Shown piece by piece: positions 10,101 to 18,510 of a stretch of 64,000 nucleotides of DNA; position 1 is the first letter of the stretch; every line of letters starts with the position of its first letter. A program made the position numbers and the translations under genes. The stretch comes from Pedobacter glucosidilyticus DSM 23534 (GTDB lineage: Bacteria; Bacteroidota; Bacteroidia; Sphingobacteriales; Sphingobacteriaceae), in the NCBI RefSeq assembly GCF_000425145.1, contig NZ_AULF01000009.1:140098-204097 (forward strand), read 5' to 3'. The notes under the pieces are model-generated. The model made no database searches and had not been told where the DNA came from. It was given only the letters and a program-made list of their open reading frames with translations.

Positions 10101-11422
10101 AGTTTAAAATTGTAGATCCAAATAGCGGAAGAGTTATTGTAACCAATAATATCCCTTATGGTTCTTATTTATATGTTAAAGAAGGAACTAAATTAACTAA
10201 AGGAGATAAGATTTGTTCTTGGGATCCTTATAACGCAGTAATCATATCTGAGTTCTCTGGTAAGGTAGAGTTTGAATCAGTCATAGAAGGTGTTACCTTC
10301 CGTGAAGAGTCTGATGAGCAAACCGGACACAGAGAGAAAGTGATTATTGATACTAGAGATAAAACCAAAAACCCTGTTGTTAAAATCGTTGACAAAAAAG
10401 GTGGTTCTATTAGAGAATACAATATTCCGGTAGGAGCACACATTGTTGTAGATGAAGGCGACGAGGTTAAAATGGGTGAAATCTTAGTTAAGATTCCTCG
10501 TACAACTGGTAAAACTAGAGATATCACCGGTGGTTTACCTCGTGTAACCGAATTATTTGAAGCTAGAAATCCATCTAACCCAGCTGTTATTACAGAGATT
10601 GATGGTGTGGTAACTTTAGGAGGTGTTAAACGTGGTAACCGTGAGGTAACTATCGAGTCTAGAGACGGTCAAGTTAAAAAATATCTTGTTCCTTTATCTA
10701 AGCACATCTTAGTACAGGATAATGACTTTGTTAAAGCTGGTATGGCATTATCTGATGGAGCAACTTCTCCTGGCGATATCCTATCAATTAAAGGTCCTGC
10801 AGCTGTACAAGAATATCTTGTTAATGGAATCCAAGAGGTTTACCGTTTACAAGGTGTGAAAATTAACGATAAGCACTTTGAGACTATCGTTCACCAAATG
10901 ATGCAAAAAGTAATGATTGAGGATGCTGGTGATACGAAATTCTTAGAAAAAGAAGCCGTAGATAGATTTGATTTCTCTATTGAGAATGATAGTATCTATG
11001 ATAAAATGGTAGTTGAAGATCCAGGAGATTCTAATACTTTAAAACCAGGTCAGATTATTTCTGTACGTAAATTACGTGATGAGAACTCACAATTGAAACG
11101 TAAAGATTTGAAACTGGTTACAGCAAGAGAGGCTCGTCCGGCAACGGCAAGTCCAATGCTACAAGGTATTACCAGAGCATCTCTAGGTACTAAATCGTTT
11201 ATCTCGGCTGCATCCTTCCAAGAGACTACTAAAGTTCTTAATGAAGCTGCAATTGCTGGTAAGCGTGATAATTTATTAGGATTGAAAGAAAATGTAATTG
11301 TTGGTCACTTAATCCCGTCTGGTACAGGATTAAGAGATTACGAAAGAATTATTGTTGGATCTCAAGAAGAATACGATAAATTAATGGCTTCTAAAGAAGA
11401 GGAAGAAGAGATTGAAGCATAG
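7130..11422 (+). CDS. rpoC: DNA-directed RNA polymerase subunit beta'
   Basis: This is the beta-prime subunit, which carries the catalytic magnesium site. The 1430-residue protein has the N-terminal zinc-binding cysteines ([20 protein letters not shown]), the active-site motif [15 protein letters not shown], and the second zinc site around [13 protein letters not shown]. It ends in a run of glutamates. It is co-transcribed with rpoB and is followed 24 bases later by a strong intrinsic terminator. Confidence 0.98.
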   Translation: MSYKKDNKIKSNFTSITISLSSPEAILERSSGEVLKPETINYRTYKPERDGLFCERIFGPVKDYECHCGKYKRIRYKGIVCDRCGVEVTEKKVRRERMGHINLVVPVAHIWYFRSLPNKIGYLLGLPTKKLDLIIYYERYVVIQSGLMADQGINYMDFLTEEEYLDILDKLPKENQYLDDKDPNKFIAKMGAEALEDLLKRLDLDTLSYDLRHQAANETSQQRKNEALKRLQVVEAFRGSQGRIENNPEWMIVKIVPVIPPELRPLVPLEGGRFATSDLNDLYRRVIIRNNRLKRLMEIKAPEVILRNEKRMLQEAVDSLFDNSRKVNAVKTEGNRALKSLSDILKGKQGRFRQNLLGKRVDYSGRSVIVVGPTLKLHECGLPKDMAAELFKPFIIRKMIERGVVKTVKSAKKIVDRKDPLVWDILENVLKGHPVLLNRAPTLHRLGIQAFQPKLVEGKAIQLHPLVCTAFNADFDGDQMAVHVPLGNAAVLEAQILMLASHNILNPANGTPVTVPSQDMVLGLYYMTKGRKSEPGHPVRGEGSIFYSSEEVTIAYNEKQIDLHAFIKVKAKVKGKDGSIEAKTIETTVGRVLFNEVVPEEVGFINELLTKKSLRDIIGEVVKVTGMARAANFLDEIKTMGFQYAFRGGLSFNLKDLNIPTEKHTLLEQARKEVDEVMNNYNMGFITNNERYNQIIDIWTRINNKLTSHVMHQLTNDNQGFNSVYMMLDSGARGSKEQIRQLCGMRGLMAKPQKSGSGGEIIENPILSNFKEGLSVLEYFISTHGARKGLADTALKTADAGYLTRRLHDVAQDMVIKAHDCGTLRGMFTTALKDNEDIVEPLYDRILGRTSLHDVYHPLTNELLVGANEDITEEIAKAIEESPLEGVEIRSVLTCEAPRGVCALCYGRNLASGKRVQMGEAVGVIAAQSIGEPGTQLTLRTFHVGGTASNIAAESQINAKFDGVIEFENIRTVEYDTEEGKVEVVLGRSGEFKIVDPNSGRVIVTNNIPYGSYLYVKEGTKLTKGDKICSWDPYNAVIISEFSGKVEFESVIEGVTFREESDEQTGHREKVIIDTRDKTKNPVVKIVDKKGGSIREYNIPVGAHIVVDEGDEVKMGEILVKIPRTTGKTRDITGGLPRVTELFEARNPSNPAVITEIDGVVTLGGVKRGNREVTIESRDGQVKKYLVPLSKHILVQDNDFVKAGMALSDGATSPGDILSIKGPAAVQEYLVNGIQEVYRLQGVKINDKHFETIVHQMMQKVMIEDAGDTKFLEKEAVDRFDFSIENDSIYDKMVVEDPGDSNTLKPGQIISVRKLRDENSQLKRKDLKLVTAREARPATASPMLQGITRASLGTKSFISAASFQETTKVLNEAAIAGKRDNLLGLKENVIVGHLIPSGTGLRDYERIIVGSQEEYDKLMASKEEEEEIEA

Positions 11423-11445
11423 TAATCTCTCTAAATAATAAAAAG

Positions 11446-11470
11446 CCTGCTAGAAATAGCAGGTTTTTTT
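11446..11470 (+). terminator. intrinsic terminator after rpoC
   Basis: The perfect 7-bp stem CCTGCTA/TAGCAGG (11446-11452 with 11457-11463) has a GAAA loop and seven T residues after it. It ends the secE-rpoC block. Confidence 0.92.
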
Positions 11471-11519
11471 GTTTACTTCTTTTGGAGCAAATTTTGTATT
11501 TTTATAAAAAAGTCTAATA

Positions 11520-11765
11520 ATGAGCGTTTCAGAAATTCAATTGTATCAAATTCTTAAAGCTAAGATAGGAGATAAAGAGGCTGAAGAATTGGTTTCTTAT
11601 GTGAAATCCGAAGTAAACAAAGAATTTGAGACTAAAAAAGATACTTTAGCAACCAAGGTTGATTTAGCCAATATGAAAGGCGAAATCATCAAATGGATGT
11701 TTATTTTCTGGATTGGTCAAATAGGTGTTACTTTAGGTATAATATTCGCTTTTATTAATAAATAG
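11520..11765 (+). CDS. small coiled-coil protein with one C-terminal membrane segment
   Basis: The 81-residue protein has a charged, probably helical N-terminal half (KAKIGDKEAEELVSYVKSEV), the segment LATKVDLANMKGEIIKW, and one hydrophobic helix at about 60-78 (MFIFWIGQIGVTLGIIFAF). This layout resembles small DUF1640/CCDC90-like proteins seen in Bacteroidota and cyanobacteria; the resemblance is from memory. It has its own terminator at 11789. Function unknown; it is probably a membrane-anchored coiled coil. Confidence 0.72.
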   Translation: MSVSEIQLYQILKAKIGDKEAEELVSYVKSEVNKEFETKKDTLATKVDLANMKGEIIKWMFIFWIGQIGVTLGIIFAFINK

Positions 11766-11788
11766 AAGAATATCAATGATTCATTTTA

Positions 11789-11816
11789 AGTTCCGGAAAG
11801 GCCGGGACTTTTTTAT
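11789..11816 (+). terminator. intrinsic terminator
   Basis: AGTTCCGG (11789-11796) pairs with CCGGGACT (11802-11809), including one G-T pair, and six T residues follow. It separates the small coiled-coil gene from the DUF3467 gene. Confidence 0.8.
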
Positions 11817-11825
11817 TTTTATAGC

Positions 11826-12140
11826 ATGCAAGAACAAAACGACAACCAACTAAACATAGAACTATCAGAAGAAATAGCAGAAGGTGTATATTCTAACCTA
11901 GCCATCATAACGCATTCTAATAGCGAGTTTGTACTTGATTTTATTAGGGTAATGCCTGGCATACCTAAGGCAAAGGTGAAAAGTAGAATTGTATTAACAC
12001 CAGACCATGCAAAGAGGCTATTATTAGCTTTAGAAGATAATATTGCCAAGTTTGAAATGATAAATGGACAGATAAAAGGCGGTGGAGAACCTAACAATGG
12101 AATGCCTTTTAATTTTGGAGGGCCTACTGCACAAGCTTAA
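11826..12140 (+). CDS. DUF3467 family protein
   Basis: The 104-residue protein matches the DUF3467 pattern: ELSEEIAEGVYSNLAIITHS, FVLDFIRVMPG, a basic AKVKSRIVLTPDHAKRLL segment, and a Gly/Asn-rich tail. Genes of this family often lie just after rpoC in Bacteroidota. No biochemical role is known to me. It overlaps the convergent miaA gene by 4 bases. The short AT-rich leader holds TATTTTTA about 4 bases before the start, a near match to the Bacteroidota -7 element. Confidence 0.85.
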   Translation: MQEQNDNQLNIELSEEIAEGVYSNLAIITHSNSEFVLDFIRVMPGIPKAKVKSRIVLTPDHAKRLLLALEDNIAKFEMINGQIKGGGEPNNGMPFNFGGPTAQA

Positions 12141-13060
12141 TCATGAGGAAGAGAGATAATTTCTTTTTCAATAAAGGAAATAATCTCTCTTTCTTCTTCT
12201 GGGTTAAACCAATGTATATTTTCTGTTTTTCTAAACCAAGTTAGCTGTCTTTTAGCAAATCTTCTGGTATTCTGTTTAATAGCTTCAATAGCTTGTTGTA
12301 AAGTAATCTTATCCTCTAAATATTCAAATATTTCCGAATAGCCAACCGTATTAAGACTATTTAAGTGTTTGTAATCTTGTAAGGCTTTTACCTCATCAAC
12401 TAAGCCTTGGGCTACCATTAAATCTACCCTTGTATTGATTTTTGTATATAGTTCTTCTCTTGGCATATCTAAGCCAATGGTGATACTTTTAAAAGGACGT
12501 TCTTTTTTTATTCCGCTACGAAAAGAAGAAAATGCTTTACCTGTTGTATGATAAACTTCAAGAGCTCTAATGATGCGTTGCGGGTTATGTATATCAACTT
12601 CTGCGTAGTAAGTTGGGTCTACTGCTTGTAATTCTTGCTGTAGAGGGCTTATCCCTTCCTTAATCAGTCTATCATTAAGATTTTCTCTAACTTCATTTTT
12701 TACTGGAGGCAGTTTATCAAAACCCTGTAATACAGCATTAATATATAAGCCAGAACCACCAACCATAACCAAAACATCATGACTTTTAAAAAGTTGATTT
12801 AGAAGCTCTAAAGCCTCCTTTTCGTAAGAACCTACACTGACTTGCTCTTGTATGCTGTGCGAGTTGATGAAATGGTGTGTTGCTGCTTTTAGTTCTTCAT
12901 TTGTGGGTTTTGCAGTTCCTATGCTCATTTCTTTAAAAAATTGTCTGCTATCTGCTGATAAGATTTCGGTATTAAAATGCTGTGCAATTTTTATGGCAAG
13001 GGCAGTTTTGCCAATCGCTGTTGGGCCTGCAATTACAATAAGAACTTTGGGTTTATTCAT
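12137..13060 (-). CDS. miaA: tRNA dimethylallyltransferase MiaA
   Basis: MiaA transfers a dimethylallyl group from DMAPP to N6 of A37 in tRNAs reading codons that start with U. The P-loop GPTAIGKTAL (about 13-22) is followed by SADSRQ, which binds the target adenine, and the C-terminal half has TRRFAKRQLTWFR. I start it at ATG 13060, giving 307 residues beginning MNKPKVLIVIAGPTA. The upstream TTG at 13075 would add five residues but sits against the terminator at 13078-13097. Confidence 0.95.
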   Translation of the reverse strand: MNKPKVLIVIAGPTAIGKTALAIKIAQHFNTEILSADSRQFFKEMSIGTAKPTNEELKAATHHFINSHSIQEQVSVGSYEKEALELLNQLFKSHDVLVMVGGSGLYINAVLQGFDKLPPVKNEVRENLNDRLIKEGISPLQQELQAVDPTYYAEVDIHNPQRIIRALEVYHTTGKAFSSFRSGIKKERPFKSITIGLDMPREELYTKINTRVDLMVAQGLVDEVKALQDYKHLNSLNTVGYSEIFEYLEDKITLQQAIEAIKQNTRRFAKRQLTWFRKTENIHWFNPEEEREIISFIEKEIISLPHD

Positions 13061-13077
13061 GCTATTTTTAAACAAAA

Positions 13078-13097
13078 AATCCGGCTTAAACCGGATT
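13078..13097 (-). terminator. intrinsic terminator between the pRiA4b-like gene and miaA
   Basis: AATCCGG (13078-13084) pairs with CCGGATT (13091-13097) around a 6-nt loop. On the minus strand a run of six T residues follows. It should end transcription of the gene at 13111-13731, so miaA probably has its own promoter or relies on read-through. Confidence 0.8.
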
Positions 13098-13110
13098 TTA
13101 ATATGTTGTT

Positions 13111-13731
13111 TTATTCTCTATCATAATCATCCTGATCGAAGTTTTCATTATCAGAAAACTCGTCAGAAAATTCATCGCTTTCCTCTTCGTCGTCTTCACC
13201 TTCTTCTGTGTCAGAATTTAGGGCTTCTAATTCGTCCTCATCGGCAATTAAAATGGTTTCATCTTCTAAGAAATCTGGGTCTTCATCGCCCGTAATTTCA
13301 TCAGGAGAACCAATAATATTGCTAATGATTTTTGGTGCTTCGCCAACAGCTTTAAATACTAAAGGATAAGTTTGAGTAGGGTTATTTTCTAAAATTTTAA
13401 TCAGCTCTACATGAAAATCAAAAGGTTTTTCAAAATTATAGATGTAATAAAACTTTTGATGCGGGTCATCTATATGGCTGCTTAATTTTGCATTCTCCAT
13501 TAAACTTATACCACGGTCTATTTTTCTTTCATTAGGTAAGTAAGCAATTTCTTCGTTTTTTATCCAATGATCATTACTTACATAAAAAGAAGAAGACTTC
13601 TCGGGGTCATAACCTATAGATTTATGAATTGCATAATGCAAATCTTTAAATGTTTGATTTGATTTAATATCAATCTCTCTGATTACATCATCGTAATCCT
13701 CAAAACTTACCCTGAATCTGTAAACTGCCAT
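13111..13731 (-). CDS. plasmid pRiA4b ORF-3-like protein with acidic tail
   Basis: The 206-residue protein has an N-terminal domain (about 1-130) with the pattern of the pRiA4b ORF-3 family: MAVYRFRVSFED, TFKDLHYAIHKSIGYD, FYVSNDHWIK, YNFEKPFDFHVEL. The last 60 residues are very rich in Asp and Glu and look disordered. No function is established. Its position beside miaA and the CCA-adding enzyme seems typical for Sphingobacteriaceae, from memory. TATTTTTG on the minus strand (13736-13743) ends four bases before the ATG, so the message is probably leaderless. Confidence 0.8.
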   Translation of the reverse strand: MAVYRFRVSFEDYDDVIREIDIKSNQTFKDLHYAIHKSIGYDPEKSSSFYVSNDHWIKNEEIAYLPNERKIDRGISLMENAKLSSHIDDPHQKFYYIYNFEKPFDFHVELIKILENNPTQTYPLVFKAVGEAPKIISNIIGSPDEITGDEDPDFLEDETILIADEDELEALNSDTEEGEDDEEESDEFSDEFSDNENFDQDDYDRE

Positions 13732-13735
13732 GCTG

Positions 13736-13743
13736 CAAAAATA
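13736..13743 (-). promoter_or_regulatory. -7 promoter element for the pRiA4b-like gene
   Basis: The minus strand reads TATTTTTG, an exact TAnnTTTG. Its 3' end is four bases from the ATG, so the transcript should start at or next to the start codon. I see no clear -33 TTTG. Confidence 0.5.
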
Positions 13744-13802
13744 ATTTTTATAGGGGATTTTTCTTAATTTATTTCACCTTCGTTGATAAATAAAAGGAAA
13801 AC

Positions 13803-15215
13803 CTAATCTAGTTCTTTTTCAATTTTTAGCCCAAGTTCTATGCCTGTTTTTTTCATGAAATAAAGTGCTTCAGAACGGTTATTGGCTATATCTCCTTCTA
13901 AAATAGCTTCTCTAATCTTGTTTTTGATGATTCCAACTTCTTTACCGGCTTGTAAATTGAAAGTTTTCATAATGTCTTCACCGGTAACTGGAGGCTGCCA
14001 ATTTCTTATTTTATCTCTCTCTTCAACATCTTTAAGCTTTTGTTTTACCAACTCAAAGTTATTCCTGTACTTTTTGATTTTGTACTCATTTTTGGTAGTT
14101 ACATCTGCCTGGCATAAGAGCATTAAAGCCTCTGTGTGTTCACCTGCTTCAAATAATAATCTTCTGACTGCGGAATCTGTAACAACTTCTTGTGCCAATA
14201 CAATAGGACGGAGGTGAAGTTGTACCAACAATTGTACAAACTTCATTTTATCGTTAAGAGGTAATTTTAAATCAGCAAATATTTTAGGAACCATTCTAGC
14301 TCCTTTATCTTCATGACCATGGAAAGTCCAGCCGTGATTTTTCTCAAAACGTTTGGTTGCTGGTTTGGCAATATCATGTAAAATAGCTGCCCATCTTAAC
14401 CATAAATCATCAGATGTTTTGGCAACATTATCCAATACCTGTAAAGTATGGTAAAAGTTATCTTTATGTCCTTTACCTTCTACGATATCTACCCCATGCA
14501 AAGCCACCATTTGTGGAAAAATCAGTTTCAATAAACCTGTATCAAACAAATAATTAAAACCTATGGATGGCTTAGGCGATAGAATAATTTTATTCAGTTC
14601 ATCTGTAATACGCTCTTTCGAGACTATTTTAATACGCTCTAAGTTAAGTTTTATGGCATCAATAGCGTCTTGACTAATTTTAAAATTAAGTTGAGTAGCA
14701 AAGCGTATAGCTCGCATCATCCTTAAAGGATCATCAGAAAAAGTCTCATTAGGATTTAAAGGCGTAATAATTTTTTTTTCTTCCAGATGTTTAATGCCAT
14801 CAAAAGGGTCTACCAACTCTCCATATTGATGAGGATGAAGGTGGATAGCCATAGCATTGATGGTAAAATCTCTTCTTTTTTGATCGTCTTCTAAAGTGCC
14901 ATCTTCAACAATGGGTTTTCTAGAGTCTGCTCTGTATGATTCTTTTCTGGCACCCACAAATTCTACTTCTAAATCTCTATAGCGCAACATAGCGGTCCCA
15001 AAATTTTTAAAAACAGCAACCTTAGTTTTTAAGATTTTACCTACTTCTAAGGCGAAATTTGGTCCATTGCCTATCACTAAAATATCCACATCTTTAGAAG
15101 GACGGTTTAGAAATATGTCTCTTACAAAGCCACCTATTACATAAGTTTCGACATTTAAATTGCCAGAAATTTTAGAGATAATTTTAAAAATAGGATGTTT
15201 AAGGTGTTGCTTCAT
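13803..15215 (-). CDS. cca: CCA tRNA nucleotidyltransferase with HD domain
   Basis: This class II nucleotidyltransferase adds or repairs the 3' CCA end of tRNAs, which is needed here because the tRNA at 1-60 lacks an encoded CCA. The head domain has GGFVRDIFLNRPSKDVDILV with the catalytic DxD, then EFVGARKESY and RRDFTINAMA. A central RMMRAIRFA segment precedes an HD phosphohydrolase-like domain (HDIAKP). ATG at 15215 gives 470 residues beginning MKQHLKHPIFK; the longer frame would begin with TTG. A family member that only adds A or only CC cannot be excluded by eye. Confidence 0.9.
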   Translation of the reverse strand: MKQHLKHPIFKIISKISGNLNVETYVIGGFVRDIFLNRPSKDVDILVIGNGPNFALEVGKILKTKVAVFKNFGTAMLRYRDLEVEFVGARKESYRADSRKPIVEDGTLEDDQKRRDFTINAMAIHLHPHQYGELVDPFDGIKHLEEKKIITPLNPNETFSDDPLRMMRAIRFATQLNFKISQDAIDAIKLNLERIKIVSKERITDELNKIILSPKPSIGFNYLFDTGLLKLIFPQMVALHGVDIVEGKGHKDNFYHTLQVLDNVAKTSDDLWLRWAAILHDIAKPATKRFEKNHGWTFHGHEDKGARMVPKIFADLKLPLNDKMKFVQLLVQLHLRPIVLAQEVVTDSAVRRLLFEAGEHTEALMLLCQADVTTKNEYKIKKYRNNFELVKQKLKDVEERDKIRNWQPPVTGEDIMKTFNLQAGKEVGIIKNKIREAILEGDIANNRSEALYFMKKTGIELGLKIEKELD

Positions 15216-15292
15216 ATTTGATTTGGACAATGCTATCAAAAACTGAATGCATATTCCTGAAATTTTAAAAACGCTACCAAAGATAATTCTTT

Positions 15293-15313
15293 AAACTGAA
15301 GGCTGAAAGCTTA
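15293..15313 (+). repeat. short heptad-periodic repeat at the tsaC stop codon
   Basis: Three consecutive 7-mers (AAACTGA, AGGCTGA, AAGCTTA) end inside the stop codon of the minus-strand gene at 15311. It is the shortest member of the heptad family described at 825, 7057 and 17005, and alone would not be convincing. Confidence 0.4.
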
Positions 15314-15877
15314 TTTCCTGATAAAGGCAAAGGCTCCATTTGCTTCTAATTTCATGATGGTGGATGGCTTTTTAGTTTGATGATTATGTTGTTCTAATTG
15401 CACAATATAATCTACACCATCTTTAATGGTTTGAGGTATTTGAGAAAAGTTATTAGGGGTGGGCTCACCACTTAAGTTAGCAGATGTAGAAATTATAGGT
15501 TTTCTAAATCTTTGCACTAACTCTTTACAAAATGGATGTTTGGTTATTCTAATGCCAATGCTACCATCGCTATTGATAGCGTTTTCCGCTAAATTTTTAG
15601 CACCTGAGTAAATGATAGTCAAAGGGTTTTCTGCAAATTCTATTAAATCATAAGCAACATCGGGTATTTCTTTAACATAGCTTGGTAGCTTGGCATCTGT
15701 GTCTAATAAAATGATAAGGCTTTTAAACTCTTCTCTTTTTTTAAGCGCAAAAACTTTAGCAACAGCATCTTTATTGGTGGCATCGCAACCAATTCCCCAA
15801 ATGGTATCTGTTGGGTATAGAATTAAACCACCATTTTTTAAAACTTCTAAAGCCTTATTAATTTCTTCTTTTAGCAT
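15311..15877 (-). CDS. tsaC: L-threonylcarbamoyladenylate synthase (Sua5/YrdC family)
   Basis: It makes threonylcarbamoyl-AMP from threonine, bicarbonate and ATP, the first step of t6A37 formation in ANN-decoding tRNAs. The 189-residue protein is a single YrdC domain with the start GGLILYPTDTIWGIGCDA, the KKREEFKSLIIL segment, and STSANLSGEPTPN. It lacks the extra Sua5 domain, so TsaC is the better name. ATG 15877 is chosen over TTG 15883. It overlaps the upstream glycosyltransferase by 20 bases, which suggests translational coupling. Confidence 0.93.
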   Translation of the reverse strand: MLKEEINKALEVLKNGGLILYPTDTIWGIGCDATNKDAVAKVFALKKREEFKSLIILLDTDAKLPSYVKEIPDVAYDLIEFAENPLTIIYSGAKNLAENAINSDGSIGIRITKHPFCKELVQRFRKPIISTSANLSGEPTPNNFSQIPQTIKDGVDYIVQLEQHNHQTKKPSTIMKLEANGAFAFIRK

Positions 15878-16997
15878 GTTCAATGGTTTTTAGGTAAACG
15901 CTGTTTAAGTTTTTTGCAATACTTTCATCATTAAAATTTTCGGCATAGGTTAAGCCTTTTTTAATCATGTTATTTTGTAAATCTTCATCTTTTAACACTC
16001 TTTCTATGGCTTTAGCAAGTGCAATGTCATCATCAGGATGAACGTATAAGCTATTTGGTCCACCCGCTTCTTCTAAACAAGAACCTGTTGCTGCAATTAC
16101 AGGAATCTTACTGTTCAAAGCCTCTACAATAGGTATCCCAAAACCTTCGAACCTGGAAGGATAAATGAAAATTTTAGCTCCTTGGTAAATAAGTGGTAAT
16201 TCTTGAAAAGGAACATTTTCTAAGAAAATAACCTGTTGTGTAAGATGATTTTCTTGAATAAAATCTAAAATTTTTTGTTTATAAGCGGTTACTTTACCTA
16301 CTATAACCAGCTTAATATCTTGTTTAAGATGCTTTAAAGCTTTACAAATCAATAATTGATTTTTGCGTGTTTCTATAGTTCCAACAGATAGAAGATATTG
16401 CTGTGGTAGCTTATATTTTTCTTTTATTTCCTTGATAGCATCATCTGAATATGGACAACAAAAAGCAGCATCGCAACCTTGATAAACAACATCAATTTTT
16501 TGAGGATTGGTATTAAAATACTGAACAATATCTCGTTTTGTTTGCTCGCTTATGGCAATAATCCTATCTGCATTTTTGCAAGCCGCTTTAAATTTGTAAC
16601 GATAAATTTGTCTATCAACCCATTTGAAATAATGTGGAAAACGAAGGAATATCAAATCATGAATGGTAACAACGCTAGTAATATTAGATTTTTTAATATT
16701 AGCCGGAAGCTCGTTACTTAAACCATGAAATAACTCAACATCATCATAAACCAATGATTTTGTAAGCTGGAAACTCCTCCAATAGGATTTTAAAATTTTT
16801 ACGGGAGCTGTTTTAACCGATATGTTGGCAAAAGGTTCAACCAATGTTTGCCTTACCTTTGCGTTATCTTGCGGTGTGTAAAGTAGGTATTGGTTCTGAG
16901 GATAATATTTAGCCATGATGCTGATAACTGCCCGACTATAATTACCTAAGCCAGTGAAGTTTTTAAATGCTCTTTTGGCTTCGAACCCTATTTTCAT
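15858..16997 (-). CDS. glycosyltransferase family 4 (GT-B fold)
   Basis: The 379-residue protein is a GT-B glycosyltransferase. Its N-terminal acceptor domain begins MKIGFEAKRAFKNFTGLGNYSR. The C-terminal donor domain has LLSVGTIETRKNQ and the E-x7-E motif within PSRFEGFGIPIVEALNSKIP, diagnostic of the GT4 family. It probably adds a mannosyl or related sugar to a polysaccharide or lipid, but the substrate cannot be read from sequence. There are no membrane helices. Its last codons overlap tsaC, and upstream is the heptad array at 17005-17098. Confidence 0.88.
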   Translation of the reverse strand: MKIGFEAKRAFKNFTGLGNYSRAVISIMAKYYPQNQYLLYTPQDNAKVRQTLVEPFANISVKTAPVKILKSYWRSFQLTKSLVYDDVELFHGLSNELPANIKKSNITSVVTIHDLIFLRFPHYFKWVDRQIYRYKFKAACKNADRIIAISEQTKRDIVQYFNTNPQKIDVVYQGCDAAFCCPYSDDAIKEIKEKYKLPQQYLLSVGTIETRKNQLLICKALKHLKQDIKLVIVGKVTAYKQKILDFIQENHLTQQVIFLENVPFQELPLIYQGAKIFIYPSRFEGFGIPIVEALNSKIPVIAATGSCLEEAGGPNSLYVHPDDDIALAKAIERVLKDEDLQNNMIKKGLTYAENFNDESIAKNLNSVYLKTIEHAKRRN

Positions 16998-17004
16998 ATT
17001 TTTT

Positions 17005-17098
17005 AAGTTTAAAGTAAAAAGTTAAAAGTAAAAAGGTTTTGATCAATGTTTATCTAGCTTTCTACTCTTAACTTTAAACTTTTTACTTTCAACTTCTA
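17005..17098 (+). repeat. convergent heptad arrays forming a long hairpin
   Basis: The left arm 17005-17036 is AAGTTTA, AAGTAAA, AAGTTAA, AAGTAAA, AAGG. The right arm 17058-17098 is CTTTCTA, CTCTTAA, CTTTAAA, CTTTTTA, CTTTCAA, CTTCTAT. Both arms keep a strict 7-base period, and about 23 of the outermost 25 bases can pair. The right arm ends at the dapD stop codon. It could act as a terminator or RNA-stability element between dapD and the glycosyltransferase gene. Confidence 0.8.
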
Positions 17099-17917
17099 TT
17101 AAATCGCTACACTATGTTCTCTTAATGCATCGTTTAATGATGTTTTTTTATCGGTAGATTCTTTTCTCTTACCAATAATTAAAGCGCAAGGTACTTGGTA
17201 CTCGCCAGCAGGGAATTTTTTGGTATAGCTACCTGGTATCACAACAGAGCGCTCTGGAACATACATTTTATGTTCTACAGGCTCATCGCCAGATACGTCG
17301 ATAATTTTGGTTGATGCGGTTAATACCACATTAGCACCTAGAACAGCTTCTTTACCTACTCTTACACCTTCTACAACAATTGCTCTAGAACCTATAAAAC
17401 AGTTATCCTCAATAATTACAGGTGAAGCTTGAACCGGCTCTAATACACCGCCTAAACCAACACCACCACTTAAGTGTACATTTTTACCTACTTGTGCACA
17501 AGAACCAACTGTTGCCCAAGTATCAACCATCGTACCTTCATCAACAAATGCGCCTATGTTAACATAAGAAGGCATCATGATAACGCCTTTTGCTAAATGC
17601 GCACCATAACGGGCAATACCATGAGGTACTACACGCACACCTCTCTCTTTATAGTCGGTTTTCAATTTCATTTTATCGTGAAAAACAAAAGGACCAACTT
17701 CAATTTCTTCCATTTCTCTGATAGGGAAATAAAGAATTACTGCTTTCTTTATCCAGTCGTTAACAGCCCAACCATCTAAAATAGGTTCTGCAACTCTTAG
17801 TTCACCTAAGTCTAAACGATAAATAACTCTTTCTATAGCATCACGGTATTCTTTGAAATTCAATAAATTTCTATCTTCCCATGCATCTTCAACGGCTTTT
17901 TTTAATTCGGCAATCAT
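17099..17917 (-). CDS. dapD: 2,3,4,5-tetrahydropyridine-2,6-dicarboxylate N-succinyltransferase
   Basis: DapD succinylates tetrahydrodipicolinate in the succinylase route to meso-diaminopimelate and lysine, feeding peptidoglycan synthesis. The 272-residue protein has an alpha-helical N-terminal part and a left-handed beta helix from about 100 to 235, with hexapeptide repeats such as VNIGAFVDEGTMVDTWATVG and GGVGLGGVLEP. The end, YQVPCALIIGKRKEST, is typical. It appears monocistronic. Confidence 0.95.
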   Translation of the reverse strand: MIAELKKAVEDAWEDRNLLNFKEYRDAIERVIYRLDLGELRVAEPILDGWAVNDWIKKAVILYFPIREMEEIEVGPFVFHDKMKLKTDYKERGVRVVPHGIARYGAHLAKGVIMMPSYVNIGAFVDEGTMVDTWATVGSCAQVGKNVHLSGGVGLGGVLEPVQASPVIIEDNCFIGSRAIVVEGVRVGKEAVLGANVVLTASTKIIDVSGDEPVEHKMYVPERSVVIPGSYTKKFPAGEYQVPCALIIGKRKESTDKKTSLNDALREHSVAI

Positions 17918-17991
17918 ATTAAAATTTTTGTTTGCAAATTAAAGCTTTTTTTAGCTAATAATCTGATTTTTGACTTATTTTGAGAAGATTT

Positions 17992-18393
17992 ATGGTAGAA
18001 AAAGTAAGGATAGATAAATACCTGTGGGCAATAAGATTGTTTAAAACCAGAACCTTGGCTACAGAAGCTTGTAAGGCTGGAAGGGTAAAGAAAGATGGCA
18101 CAAACATTAAAGCCAGTTACGAGGTTAAGGTGGGCGATGTTTTGCAGGTTTCGAAAAATATTGAGAAGAAGTTGATAAGAGTTGCAGCTTTATTAGCCAA
18201 CCGTGTAGATGCTAAAAAAGCGGTCTTACATTATGAGGATATAACTCCATTAGAAGATACGATTAAATTTAAATCTATGTTTAGGATGCCTGTTTTAGAA
18301 CGAGACAGAGGAACAGGAAGACCAACTAAAAAGGATAGACGTGAAATAGACGATTTACAAGATAACTTCTTTATGGATGAAGAAGACGATTAA
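17992..18393 (+). CDS. S4-domain RNA-binding protein, Hsp15-like
   Basis: The 133-residue protein (from ATG 17992; a TTG at 17980 adds four residues) has an S4 RNA-binding domain at about 1-60: VRIDKYLWAIRLFKTRTLA, EACKAGRVKKDGTNIKAS, VKVGDVLQV. A basic segment RDRGTGRPTKKDRREID and an acidic end follow. Hsp15 (HslR) of E. coli rescues 50S subunits carrying stalled nascent chains. Length and layout match that group, but the exact role in Bacteroidota is not shown. Confidence 0.87.
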   Translation: MVEKVRIDKYLWAIRLFKTRTLATEACKAGRVKKDGTNIKASYEVKVGDVLQVSKNIEKKLIRVAALLANRVDAKKAVLHYEDITPLEDTIKFKSMFRMPVLERDRGTGRPTKKDRREIDDLQDNFFMDEEDD

Positions 18394-18426
18394 GGGAATT
18401 CGTAAAGATTTTTAAATAAGTACATG

Positions 18427-18487
18427 ACTTTTTTGGATTCTATTCCGAAAAAGTTATAACTTTTTTGGATTTCATTCCGAAAAAGTT
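18427..18487 (+). repeat. two palindromic 29-bp repeats before the DUF4143 ATPase gene
   Basis: Copies at 18427-18455 and 18459-18487 differ at two central bases and are spaced 32 bp apart, so they lie on nearly the same face of the helix. Each is an imperfect palindrome with AACTTTTTTGGA-type and TCCGAAAAAGTT-type arms around a 6-base centre. The second copy lies between and partly over the -33 and -7 elements of the promoter, as an operator would. The ATG follows 23 bases later. Confidence 0.85.
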
Positions 18488-18494
18488 AATTTTG
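18464..18494 (+). promoter_or_regulatory. promoter of the first DUF4143 ATPase gene
   Basis: TTTG at 18464-18467, 19 bases, then TAATTTTG at 18487-18494 exactly fits the Bacteroidota consensus TTTG-N19-21-TAnnTTTG. The predicted start of transcription is near 18500, about 10 bases before the ATG. The spacer is occupied by the second palindrome. Confidence 0.72.
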
Positions 18495-18510
18495 TAAGAA
18501 ATCAAATACC

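Noticed and set aside
18427..18487. Paired 29-bp repeats as a CRISPR array
   Set aside because: Only two copies with a 3-base spacer, strongly palindromic and placed on a promoter; no cas genes nearby.
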